Position numbers and translations under genes: made by a program. Shown here in pieces: positions 39,517-49,206 of a DNA stretch of 64,000 nucleotides; positions within the stretch are counted from its first letter, which is position 1; the number at the start of each line of letters is the position of its first letter. The stretch lies in the NCBI RefSeq assembly GCF_048595755.1, contig NZ_CP184360.1:1-64000 (forward strand), given 5' to 3'. This DNA is from Luteococcus sp048595755 (GTDB lineage: Bacteria > Actinomycetota > Actinomycetes > Propionibacteriales > Propionibacteriaceae). The notes below the pieces were generated by a model. The model ran no database searches and was not told where the DNA came from. It saw only the letters and a list, made by a program, of their open reading frames with translations.

Positions 39517-39550
39517 GAAAACAGAGCAGGGGTTGGAAACAGAGCAGGGG
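39517..39550. repeat. two-copy direct repeat after rplS
   Basis: GAAAACAGAGCAGGGG (39517-39532) and GGAAACAGAGCAGGGG (39535-39550) form a near-perfect 18-bp tandem. It lies directly against the terminator hairpin after rplS. Role unknown. Confidence 0.6.
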
Positions 39551-39578
39551 GCCCGACGCCTGGCGTCGGGCCCCCTGC
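39544..39578 (-). terminator. terminator after rplS
   Basis: A perfect 16-bp inverted repeat with a 3-base loop, one of the strongest stems in the window, 25 bp past the rplS stop. On the minus strand it is followed by TCTGTTTCC, a weak U-run. It should end most rplS transcripts and limit read-through to lepB. Confidence 0.82.
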
Positions 39579-39602
39579 TGGAGACTGCGGGTGGAGCTGC
39601 GC

Positions 39603-39950
39603 TCAGGCGCGCTTCTCCTTGATCTTGGCGGCCTTGCCGCGCAGACCACGCAGGTAGTACAGCTTGGCGCGACGCACGTCGCCACGACGCTCGACCTCGA
39701 TCTTGTCGATGATCGGCGAGTGCAGCGGGAAGGTACGCTCCACACCAGTGCCGAAGCTGACCTTGCGAACGGTGAAGGCTTCCTGAACACCACCGGCATT
39801 GCGGGCGATGACGACGCCGGCAAAGACCTGGATACGCGAGCGGGTGCCCTCGACGACCTTCACGTGCACCTTGACCGAGTCACCTGCACGGAATTCGGGC
39901 AGATCGGTCCGCAGGGAGGCCTGATCGATCTCCTGGATGAGCTTGTTCAT
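39603..39950 (-). CDS. rplS: 50S ribosomal protein L19
   Basis: Large-subunit protein at the 30S-50S interface. The 115-residue product has the family core (RAGDSVKVHVKVVEG, then FPLHSPIIDKIEV and AKLYYLRGLRGKAAKIKEK). The start MNKLIQEIDQ gives the usual length. It is separated here from trmD-rimM-rpsP (45458-47630) by the sigma and sdh genes. Confidence 0.96.
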   Translation of the reverse strand: MNKLIQEIDQASLRTDLPEFRAGDSVKVHVKVVEGTRSRIQVFAGVVIARNAGGVQEAFTVRKVSFGTGVERTFPLHSPIIDKIEVERRGDVRRAKLYYLRGLRGKAAKIKEKRA

Positions 39951-40194
39951 TGTTCTTCCTCGCCAGTGCCACAGGTCACCATGCTGAATGTCTTGGTCAG
40001 AAAGTCTCCGCGGCCTCGGACGGTCCCCCTGTGGCAGGAGCCGAAGCACGTAGAGCAACAGCTGGACATTCTTCCACATAGGGGCCCGGTGGAGGAAATC
40101 GTCCTGAACCGTGCAGGGGGCATGCTGGTCCTGTCGAGCGCACTGCCGCTCGTCCTGCACGGGCCAGCCGTCCGCACCGTCGGGGAGAACGCGA

Positions 40195-40728
40195 GTGACC
40201 GAGGAGGAGTTCGACGTCTTCTACGCCACCTCGTACCCACGTGTGGTGGTCCAGATCCATGCCCTGTGTGGCAACTGGGCCGAGGCGCAGGACTGCACCC
40301 AGGAGGCCTTCGTCCGCGCGTGGGACCGCCGCGCGCAGCTGGTCCGCAGTGACTACCCCGAGGCCTGGGTACGTACCGTGGCGCATCGCCTGGCGATCAG
40401 TCGCTGGCGCAAGGCCCGACGTGCCTTCCGACAGCCCGACCGCGCCGTCGAGCACCACCAGAGCCCCCAGCCCAACCCGGATCGCGTGCTGCTCGAACGG
40501 GCACTGTCGCAGCTGCCCGAGGAGCAACGTCGGGCCATCGTCCTCTTCCACCTGTGCGACATGGGGGTGCAGGACATCGCCACCGAACTCGACTGCCCGG
40601 TCGGCACCGTCAAGGCCCGCCTGGCCCGAGGTCGAGCCGCCCTGGCCGGCATCATCGGGGACGACGCGGAACAAGACGACCCAAATCGATTGGATCCCCA
40701 TGCAACCAGGCCCCCCGCTGGTGCGTAG
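40195..40728 (+). CDS. ECF-type RNA polymerase sigma factor
   Basis: 177 residues with sigma region 2 (about 5-70: FDVFYATSYPRVVVQIHAL, AQDCTQEAFVRAWDR) and region 4 (about 110-160: LSQLPEEQRRAIVLFHLCDM and the helix-turn-helix VQDIATELDCPVGTVKARLARGR). No region 1.1 or 3, as in ECF factors. The GTG start follows GGGGAGAAC. The next gene, 66 bp downstream, encodes a membrane-anchored partner that may control it. The stimulus is unknown. Confidence 0.9.
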   Translation: MTEEEFDVFYATSYPRVVVQIHALCGNWAEAQDCTQEAFVRAWDRRAQLVRSDYPEAWVRTVAHRLAISRWRKARRAFRQPDRAVEHHQSPQPNPDRVLLERALSQLPEEQRRAIVLFHLCDMGVQDIATELDCPVGTVKARLARGRAALAGIIGDDAEQDDPNRLDPHATRPPAGA

Positions 40729-40794
40729 AGACTGTGAGCACCGTGGCACCCGGCACCGTGCACCCGACGACCACACAGGACAGGAGGCGCGGCC

Positions 40795-41706
40795 ATGAGC
40801 ACCCCGGACTCCCCGGAAGAGCTTGACCCGCGCACCGCCGCGCTCTTCGAGCGGGCACTGTCTGCGGCCGACGCCTCGCTGGAGGTTCCCAGCCCGTCCG
40901 AGATCCGTCGTCGCGGATCACGTCGGCGGGCACGACGCCAGGCAGTCGTCACGGCGGGCGGTCTGGGGACGGCGGCGGTGATCGCAGCCCTGGCCCTACC
41001 GCTGGCCACGACGGTGGACCCAGAGCACGCCCGTGTGTCGCCTGCTGCGTCGGTTCCGGCCAGCAGCGCGCCGAGCCCAGTCACCCGGGGCTCGGCGCCA
41101 CCGGGCCCCAAGGGCAACCGGATCCAGACCTCCCTGGGCTGGGGCCACGTCCCCGGCCCCGAGCTGGTCCACCTGCGCAAGGCAGGCGACATGACCATCG
41201 GTGTCCAGTCCCAGTGGAACGCATCCGCCAGCAGTCCGCAGTATGCGGTCAGCGCCTGCGAGGACAACCGCTACGCCTTGGGCCAGACCTCGCTCCTGGA
41301 GCGAGGCTTCAGCGGCGGCGAGGCAACGGCCCAGGCGAGCGTCTACGAGTTCGACACCACGGCCGATGCCGAGCAGGCCGTCGACCGGCTGACCGGCTGG
41401 ACTGCCGAATGCCCGGGACGAATGGGCACCAACGGATGGACCTCGATCACGGCCCAGGAGGCCCAGCCGGTGGCGCTCAATGGCCCGCTCGAGGACAGGG
41501 CCACCCAGCAGGCCTCGTTGGGCAGCATCACGGCCACCTCACCGCAGGGGCAGCGGCAAACCGAACACAACCTGGTGGTGCAGGACGGCAACCGGCTGGC
41601 CTGGATCTCCTACACGGTCATTGCCGCCGAGGGTGCCGGCACGGCCCCCGAGGCTCCAGCCGGCCTGCGGCGCGCCACTGAGGTGGCCGAACTGCTCCAG
41701 GGCTGA
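40795..41706 (+). CDS. membrane-anchored extracytoplasmic protein, possible sigma partner
   Basis: 303 residues: a cytoplasmic N-terminus with basic EIRRRGSRRRARR before one membrane helix (about 50-72), then a Pro/Ser/Ala linker and an extracytoplasmic domain containing two cysteines (ACEDNR and ECPGR). The ATG follows AGGAGG. The place after the ECF gene suggests an anti-sigma or sensor role, but no ZAS or other known anti-sigma motif is visible, so this is only a guess from context. Confidence 0.72.
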   Translation: MSTPDSPEELDPRTAALFERALSAADASLEVPSPSEIRRRGSRRRARRQAVVTAGGLGTAAVIAALALPLATTVDPEHARVSPAASVPASSAPSPVTRGSAPPGPKGNRIQTSLGWGHVPGPELVHLRKAGDMTIGVQSQWNASASSPQYAVSACEDNRYALGQTSLLERGFSGGEATAQASVYEFDTTADAEQAVDRLTGWTAECPGRMGTNGWTSITAQEAQPVALNGPLEDRATQQASLGSITATSPQGQRQTEHNLVVQDGNRLAWISYTVIAAEGAGTAPEAPAGLRRATEVAELLQG

Positions 41707-41742
41707 GCACCCACCCAGGCACCTCATCTGCCCGGGACATGC

Positions 41743-41782
41743 CGAAGGGGCCAGCCGGGATCTCTCCCGACCGGCCCCTTCG
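41743..41782. terminator. two-way terminator between the sigma partner and sdhB
   Basis: CGAAGGGGCC and GGCCCCTTCG form a 10-bp stem with an inner CGGGA-TCTC-TCCCG hairpin. It lies between convergent genes and could serve both strands. Confidence 0.7.
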
Positions 41783-41797
41783 CTGTGTCCGTACGGC

Positions 41798-42543
41798 CTA
41801 CTTGCCGTCGCCCTTGAACAGCGACTTGATGAGGTCGCGGTTCAGCTGGCTGATGCTCTCCAGCGGAATGCCCTTCGGGCAGACCTGAGCGCACTCACCG
41901 ATGTTGGTGCAGCCGCCGAAGCCCTCCTCGTCGTGCTGCGCCACCATGCCCTTGACGCGGCTGTACCGCTCGGGCTGGCCCTGCGGCAGCATCGCCAGGT
42001 GGGTGATCTTCGCCGACGTGAACAGCATGGCCGAACCGTTCGGGCAGGCAGCGACGCAGGCGCCGCAGCCGATGCAGGTGGCGTTGTCGAATGCCTTGTC
42101 AGCCTCGCGCTTGGGCGCGGGGGTGGCGTGGGCGTCCGGAGCCGAACCGGTGTTGGCCGAGATGTAGCCGCCGGCCTGGATGATCCGGTCGAAGGCGGTG
42201 CGGTCGACGACGAGGTCCTTGATGACCGGGAAGGCCCCGGCCTTCCAGGGCTCGATGTCGATGACGGCACCGTCTGCGAAGGAGCGCATGTGCAGCTGGC
42301 AGGTGGTGGTGTGCTGGCCACCGTGGGCCACACCGTTGATCACCACGCCACACATGCCACAGATGCCCTCACGGCAGTCGTGGTCGAAGGCCACCGGCTC
42401 CTCACCCTTGTGGGTGAGCTCCTCGTTGAGGAGGTCCAGCATCTCGAGGAAGGACATGTCCTCGCTGACGCCGTCGAGCGGGTAGCTGACCATCTGGCCC
42501 TTGGCATTGGCGTTCGCCTGACGCCAGATTCGAAGCGTGACCT

Positions 42544-42547
<4 letters not shown>
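41798..42547 (-). CDS. sdhB: succinate dehydrogenase/fumarate reductase iron-sulfur subunit
   Basis: Electron-transfer subunit of complex II. 249 residues with a [2Fe-2S] set (C58, C63, C66, C83) and C158-xx-C161-xx-C164-xxx-C168 plus C213, C219 and C223 for the [4Fe-4S] and [3Fe-4S] centres. A GTG start overlaps the sdhA stop by 4 bp. Third gene of sdhCAB; there is no separate sdhD. Confidence 0.95.
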
Positions 42548-44597
<2,050 letters not shown>

Positions 44598-44598
<1 letters not shown>

Positions 44599-45311
44599 TA
44601 TCCAATCACTCCACTCAGAATCATCACCGGAGGCACCAGGAAGCCGATGAAGAGCAGGGCGGCGATGATGCCGGACAGGCTCTTGAGCAGCTTGCGGGAG
44701 CCGGCGCTCACATTGGCGCCCAGCGTGATGAAGGCGCTGGCGCAGCCATGGTAGATGTGCAGGCACACCGCGACCATGAAGATCACGTAGGCGAGCACGA
44801 CCCACCACACGCCGAAGCCGGCGAGCACGCGGTCATAGGGCGTCAGGTCGGTGACGCCGGGGGCGTAGCCGGGACGCAGCACCTGGGCGGTGTAGTGCAG
44901 CAGGTGCATGATCAGGCCCAGCAGCAGGATGACGCCGCTCCAGATCATGGTGCGCGCCGCGAAGGAGCTCTCCATGGTCTTCTTGTTTGCATAGCGCGCA
45001 CCGCCCACATTGCGGCTCTTGCGCCCGGTCAGCTTGGCAGCCGACCACATGTGCAGTGCGATGCACACCAGCAGGAAGACTCGGAAGGCCCACAGGAACC
45101 ACATCGGGGGCACGATCGGGTAGAGGAAGCGGCGCAGGTAGTGGGAGTACTCATTGAACTCCGCGCCGTTGTCGGGAAGCAGCAACTTGGTGTTGCCGAA
45201 CATGTGCATGAGCAGGAAGCCGATCAGACACAGGCCAGTGACGGCCATGATGGCCTTCATTGCCACTGTGGACCGGGCTGCTCTCTGATGGTTGGTAAGA
45301 GTTGTCGCCAC
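44598..45311 (-). CDS. sdhC: succinate dehydrogenase cytochrome b subunit
   Basis: Single membrane anchor of complex II, 237 residues with five predicted helices. Four helix histidines, H36, H87, H136 and H185, match the spacing of the heme ligands in the diheme B. subtilis-type SdhC, so a two-heme, menaquinone-linked enzyme is likely. The GTG start has a weak ribosome site. It is followed without gap by sdhA and sdhB. Confidence 0.92.
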
Positions 45312-45381
45312 AGGCTCACCCTAGACAATTCCGCGAGCCAGTGGGAACCACGGGGCCGGTGACTGGACCAAAAACCTCGAA

Positions 45382-45411
45382 TTGTTATGAATTGCACGCT
45401 GACTTGGGCAA
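45382..45411 (-). promoter_or_regulatory. sdhCAB promoter candidate
   Basis: On the minus strand TTGCCC (45406-45411) and TAACAA (45382-45387) lie 18 bp apart, about 70 bp before sdhC. This is a moderate match only. Confidence 0.35.
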
Positions 45412-45457
45412 GTACCGCTCACAGCCCTCTATTTAGGGCACGATTTCCGCACGTAAT

Positions 45458-46153
45458 TCAGGGCATCAGGTCGGGGCGTCGGGCGCGGGTCAACTGCACT
45501 GCCTGCTCCCGTCGCCAGGCCGCGATACGGGCGTGGTGACCGCTGAACAACACCTCCGGCACGTCCAACCCGCGCCAGACCGGGGGCTTGGTGTAGACGG
45601 GGTACTCCAGCAGGTGGTCCTGCCCATCGGAATGGGATTCCTCGGTCAGCGACTCCGGATTGCCGATCACGCCCGGCACCAGACGCACGATCGCCTCGAT
45701 GAAGGCCAGCGTCGCCACCTCTCCCCCGTTGAGGACGTAGTCGCCCAGGCTGAGCTCGCGCACTTCCATCCGGGTGGCGGCGTGCTCCATGACGCGACGG
45801 TCGATCCCCTCGTAGCGCCCACAGGCGAACAGCAAGTGCTGCTGCTCGCTCAGCTCATAGGCGATCGGCTGGCTGAAGGGCACTCCCGACGGGGTCGGGA
45901 CCACCAGGACCGGCGGCTCGTCGAGCCCCTCGAGCAGGGCGTCGAAGCACTCGCCCCACGGTTCTGGCTTCATCACCATGCCGGCTCCGCCACCGTAGGG
46001 CGTGTCGTCGACGGTGTTGTGTCGGTCGTGGGTCCACTGGCGCAGGTCGTGCACGTCCACCTGCAGCAGGCCCTTGGCGATCGCCTTGCCCACCAGGGAG
46101 AGCTGCAGCGGGGCGAAGTAGTCGGGAAAGATCGAGACGATGTCGATTTTCAT
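45458..46153 (-). CDS. trmD: tRNA (guanine-N1)-methyltransferase
   Basis: Methylates G37 next to the anticodon and prevents frameshifting. The 231-residue SPOUT protein has the trefoil-knot segments YGGGAGMVMKPEPW near 54-67, ACGRYEGIDRRV near 110 and LSLGDYVLNGGE near 135, which bind SAM. Its start overlaps the rimM stop by 4 bp in the rpsP-khpA-rimM-trmD series. Confidence 0.96.
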   Translation of the reverse strand: MKIDIVSIFPDYFAPLQLSLVGKAIAKGLLQVDVHDLRQWTHDRHNTVDDTPYGGGAGMVMKPEPWGECFDALLEGLDEPPVLVVPTPSGVPFSQPIAYELSEQQHLLFACGRYEGIDRRVMEHAATRMEVRELSLGDYVLNGGEVATLAFIEAIVRLVPGVIGNPESLTEESHSDGQDHLLEYPVYTKPPVWRGLDVPEVLFSGHHARIAAWRREQAVQLTRARRPDLMP

Positions 46154-46701
46154 GCCGGTTGACCGCCGTCCGCCACCACGGCCTGGTCCTCGTCGAGCAG
46201 GCCGGGGACGTCGGCCAGCTGCACGGTTCCAGCCGTCAGGTCGACCGCAGGGACCAGCTCGGTCACGAAGGGCACCAGACGGTCGCCCTGCGCCGTGCGG
46301 ATCGCCAACAGGTCCTGCACGGGCAGGTGGACCACCTCCACCACGGGGCCGGCCTCACTGCCGTCGGCACGCAGCGCCGTCAGCCCCACGAGCTGACGGT
46401 CGTAGTACTCGTCGTCCTCCTCCGGGAGCTCCAGCGGGTCGACGTCGACGACCAGCACCTGTCCCCTGGCCTGTTCCACCGCCGTGCGATCGGCCAGCTC
46501 CGCGAAGTGCACCAGCATCCGCCCCGAGTGCCAGCGGGCCGTCTCGACGGTGAGTTGCTTGCGCGTCCCCTCGACCCGCAGCACGGCGCCGGGTGCGAAG
46601 CGGCGCTCGGGTTCGTCGGTGCGCAGCTCGATCGCCACGTCGCCCTTGATGCCGTGGGCACGCCCAATGGTGCCGACCACCACCTCGACCGGTGCTGTCA
46701 T
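46150..46701 (-). CDS. rimM: ribosome maturation factor RimM
   Basis: Helps assemble the 30S head and binds S19. The 183-residue product has an N-terminal RimM fold (VVGTIGRAHGIKGDV) and a C-terminal PRC-barrel (YYDRQLVGL, then VVHLPVQDLLAIR). The start MTAPVEVVVG is set by the domain; the frame stays open upstream without family resemblance. Two hairpins fill the gap before it. Confidence 0.94.
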   Translation of the reverse strand: MTAPVEVVVGTIGRAHGIKGDVAIELRTDEPERRFAPGAVLRVEGTRKQLTVETARWHSGRMLVHFAELADRTAVEQARGQVLVVDVDPLELPEEDDEYYDRQLVGLTALRADGSEAGPVVEVVHLPVQDLLAIRTAQGDRLVPFVTELVPAVDLTAGTVQLADVPGLLDEDQAVVADGGQPA

Positions 46702-46765
46702 CTGTGTGGATCCCTCCAGATTGCTGCAGGTGCGGCCACACTGGCCCACCCGTCCATGTCTTTGC

Positions 46766-46841
46766 CTGCCTCCGCCGCCCCGGGAGCGCGTCGGAGGCAG
46801 ATGCAGGACGCCCCGCACCCCTTGCGGGGATACGGGGCGTC
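46766..46841 (-). terminator. tandem hairpins between khpA and rimM
   Basis: CTGCCTCCG/CGGAGGCAG (46766-46800) and GACGCCCCG/CGGGGCGTC with an inner CCCC/GGGG (46807-46841) lie between khpA and rimM on the minus strand. They could reduce read-through so that rpsP-khpA is expressed above rimM-trmD. No U-run follows. Confidence 0.6.
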
Positions 46842-46857
46842 GAATGCTGCCGTTCGC

Positions 46858-47121
46858 TCAGCGGCGGAAGCCGCGCGAACCCGAGCGGCGATCGACGTCG
46901 ACGAAGTCGACGCGCACCTGCTCGCAGCCCGCAAGGGCACCCACCACCGTGCGCAGGGCTGAGGCGGTACGGCCCTGACGGCCGATCACCTTGCCGATGT
47001 CCTCGGGATTGACCCTGACCTCCAGCATCCGGCCGCGACGCAGATCCTTGTCCTTGACGACCACGTCGTCGGGATTCGTGACGATGCCGCGCACCAGGTG
47101 CTCCAGGGCGTCCGCGAGCAC
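46858..47121 (-). CDS. khpA: KH-domain RNA-binding protein KhpA
   Basis: 87-residue single KH-domain protein; KhpA/KhpB pairs influence RNA fate and cell elongation in Gram-positive bacteria. The GxxG RNA-binding loop is in IGKVIGRQGRTASAL near residues 43-57. A GTG start lies 2 bp after the rpsP stop. This position after rpsP is typical. Confidence 0.92.
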   Translation of the reverse strand: MLADALEHLVRGIVTNPDDVVVKDKDLRRGRMLEVRVNPEDIGKVIGRQGRTASALRTVVGALAGCEQVRVDFVDVDRRSGSRGFRR

Positions 47122-47123
47122 GA

Positions 47124-47630
47124 TCAGGCCTCTTCGGCGGGAGCCTCGGCCGGGGTCTCCTCAGCCTGGGCCTCCGCTGCGGGAGCCTCCTCGGCCTTGG
47201 CCTCGTCGGCGGTGGCCTCGGTGGACTCCTCGGCCTGGGCCTCGTCGTCCTTCGACTTCTTCTTGCTGATGGCGTCGTTCTTCGGGGCGTCGTCGGCCTC
47301 GGCCAGCGCCGCATTGAAGCGGGCCAGCTTGTCGGCCTTCTCCGGCTGCGGGTCGATGCCCGAGGGGCTGGTGTCGCCCGAGAACTTCTGCCAGTCACCG
47401 GTGCGCTTCAGAATGGCGACGACGGCCTCGGTGGGCTGGGCGCCGACACTCAGCCAGTACTGGGCGCGCTCCGAGTTGACCTGGATGACCGAAGGATCAT
47501 TCTTCGGGTGGTACAGGCCGATCTCCTCGATGGCACGACCATTGCGCTTGGCGCGCGAGTCCATCACGACGATGCGGTAGTGAGGCGAGCGAATCTTGCC
47601 GAGACGCTTCAGACGAATCTTGGTTGCCAC
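47124..47630 (-). CDS. rpsP: 30S ribosomal protein S16 with long acidic tail
   Basis: Small-subunit protein, core about residues 1-85 (IRLKRLGKIRSPHYRIVV, then AIEEIGLYHP). The GTG start follows AGGAGAACC. The 168-residue product is about twice the basic family length: the tail after about 95 is rich in Ala and Glu with repeats of the kind AEE, EAP and ETPAE. Similar tails occur in other actinobacterial S16 proteins. First gene of the khpA-rimM-trmD series. Confidence 0.95.
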   Translation of the reverse strand: MATKIRLKRLGKIRSPHYRIVVMDSRAKRNGRAIEEIGLYHPKNDPSVIQVNSERAQYWLSVGAQPTEAVVAILKRTGDWQKFSGDTSPSGIDPQPEKADKLARFNAALAEADDAPKNDAISKKKSKDDEAQAEESTEATADEAKAEEAPAAEAQAEETPAEAPAEEA

Positions 47631-47801
47631 GTGTGTGGTTCTCCTGTTGGGAATGGCCACGGGACTGCCCCGGTGCCAGGCGGGTGACCCGTGCGATCGC
47701 GTGTGGGGCACGCGTCTCGGGGTCGGATGAATCAAGCGTCGCCAGAGTTAGAGGGCGCCGACGACACAGATGCTCTACCCATTCTGCCAGATTCGTCGAC
47801 G

Positions 47802-48989
47802 TCAGGAAACCTGGCGGACGATGCGGCCTCTCAGCACCACCAGACGTGGATGGCGTGCGATCCCCAGGTTCGCGCGGGGGTCCTCGTCGAAGACCACCAG
47901 GTCTGCCCGGGCCCCCTCCTCCAGACAGGGGCGTCCAAGCCAGTCGCGAGCCCGCCAGGATGCGGCCCCCAGGGCGAACTCGGGGCCCCCGATCTGCCCG
48001 AGCAGTTCGATCTCCTGCCCCAGGATTCCGTGGGGCATCACGCCACCGGCATCGGTACCGGCGAAGATCGGCACCCCGGCCTCGTGGGCCTTGCGGAATC
48101 GCTCGATCCGGGTGGCGTAGAGCTCCCGCATGTGGGCCGCGTAGACGGGGAACTTGGGCTCGCCCGAAGCAGCGATGTCGGGGAAGTTCTCCAGGTTGAC
48201 CAGGGTGGGCACCAACGAGACCTGGCGCTCGGCCATCTGCTCAATGACCTCGTCGCTCATGCCGGTGCCGTGCTCGATCCCGTCGATGCCCGCCTCCACC
48301 AGCTCGGCCACCGACTCCTCACCGAAGCAGTGCGCGGTGACGCGCGCGCCCACCTCGTGCGCCTTCTCGATCGCCTCGCGCGCCACCTCGATCGGCCACA
48401 GCGGCGCAAGGTCTCCCTTGTCGCGGTCGATCCAGTCACCCACCAGCTTGACCCAGCCGTCACCGGCCGCAGCCTGTTTCTCGACGGTGCCCACCAGATC
48501 GTCGGGCTCCACCTCGTCGGCGAAGTTGCGGATGTAGCGCTTGGGGCGCGCGATGTGGCGCCCGGCCCGGATGACCTCGGGCAGGTCTTCTCGTTCGTCC
48601 ATCCAGTGGGTGTCCGAGGGGCTGCCCGCATCGCGCACCAACAGGGTGCCGGCATCGCGATCGGCGATGGCCTGCTGCTCGGCCTCCTCGGGCCCGACGG
48701 CCCCCTGCTGGTCGAGCCCGATGTGGCAGTGGGCATCCACCAGCCCCGGCATGATCCAGCAGTCCGTCGCGACCGTGATGGCATCCTCGATGCGTTCGAA
48801 GGTGACCGCGCCGTCGTGGACCCACAGGTCGGTCTTCTCCCCCGAAGGCAACAGCGTTCCGCTCAGGTGCAGGCGCACCTGCGGACCGTCGGGGACGACC
48901 TGCTCCCCGATGTGGGTGTGCGTGTGCCCGTCATGGGTGTGAGTGTGCACCGGGCTTGGCATCGTCGCGTGCTCGTGGTGTGCGCTCAT
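47802..48989 (-). CDS. amidohydrolase with His-rich N-terminus
   Basis: 395-residue metal-dependent hydrolase of the imidazolonepropionase-like group; substrate unknown. The metal-site motif DAHCHIG is at 85-91, with VTAHCFGEE near 235 and later GIEHGTGM and FAGTDAGG carrying further ligands. The first 26 residues contain nine histidines (HHEH, then alternating HTHTH runs), which could bind or store metal. The start is the ATG giving this N-terminus. It stands alone between rpsP and ffh. Confidence 0.85.
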   Translation of the reverse strand: MSAHHEHATMPSPVHTHTHDGHTHTHIGEQVVPDGPQVRLHLSGTLLPSGEKTDLWVHDGAVTFERIEDAITVATDCWIMPGLVDAHCHIGLDQQGAVGPEEAEQQAIADRDAGTLLVRDAGSPSDTHWMDEREDLPEVIRAGRHIARPKRYIRNFADEVEPDDLVGTVEKQAAAGDGWVKLVGDWIDRDKGDLAPLWPIEVAREAIEKAHEVGARVTAHCFGEESVAELVEAGIDGIEHGTGMSDEVIEQMAERQVSLVPTLVNLENFPDIAASGEPKFPVYAAHMRELYATRIERFRKAHEAGVPIFAGTDAGGVMPHGILGQEIELLGQIGGPEFALGAASWRARDWLGRPCLEEGARADLVVFDEDPRANLGIARHPRLVVLRGRIVRQVS

Positions 48990-49067
48990 GCCCCCACTAT
49001 GGTGCACCGGCGAGCGCTGGTGAAGACCCGAGCCGGGCATCGGGCGGCGAGCGCGTCAAACCGGAAC

Positions 49068-49089
49068 CCCTCGACAGGCTCGGGGAGCG
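49068..49089. repeat. dispersed repeat copy near ffh
   Basis: A full CCCTCGACAGGCTCGGGG-type copy lies in the gap between the amidohydrolase start and the ffh end. This gap is not flanked by convergent genes, unlike the other clusters. Confidence 0.65.
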
Positions 49090-49183
49090 GGAAGAGCAAA
49101 GCTCGGGGGCCGCCATGAGATTTCCTGTCACGAGCGCAGGTGCGAGCCTGCGAGCACCGGGACGCGCGAGTGCGCGGGGGTCC

Positions 49184-49203
49184 AAGGGGGTCGCCCCCCT
49201 TGC
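49184..49203 (-). terminator. terminator after ffh
   Basis: CAAGGGGG and CCCCCTTG pair perfectly around a 4-base loop, 4 bp past the ffh stop. No U-run follows on the minus strand. Confidence 0.6.
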
Positions 49204-49206
49204 TGG

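Noticed and set aside
47720..47800. tRNA-like stretch upstream of rpsP on the minus strand
   Set aside because: It has a GGTAGAGCA-like D-arm piece but no matching acceptor stem or T loop.
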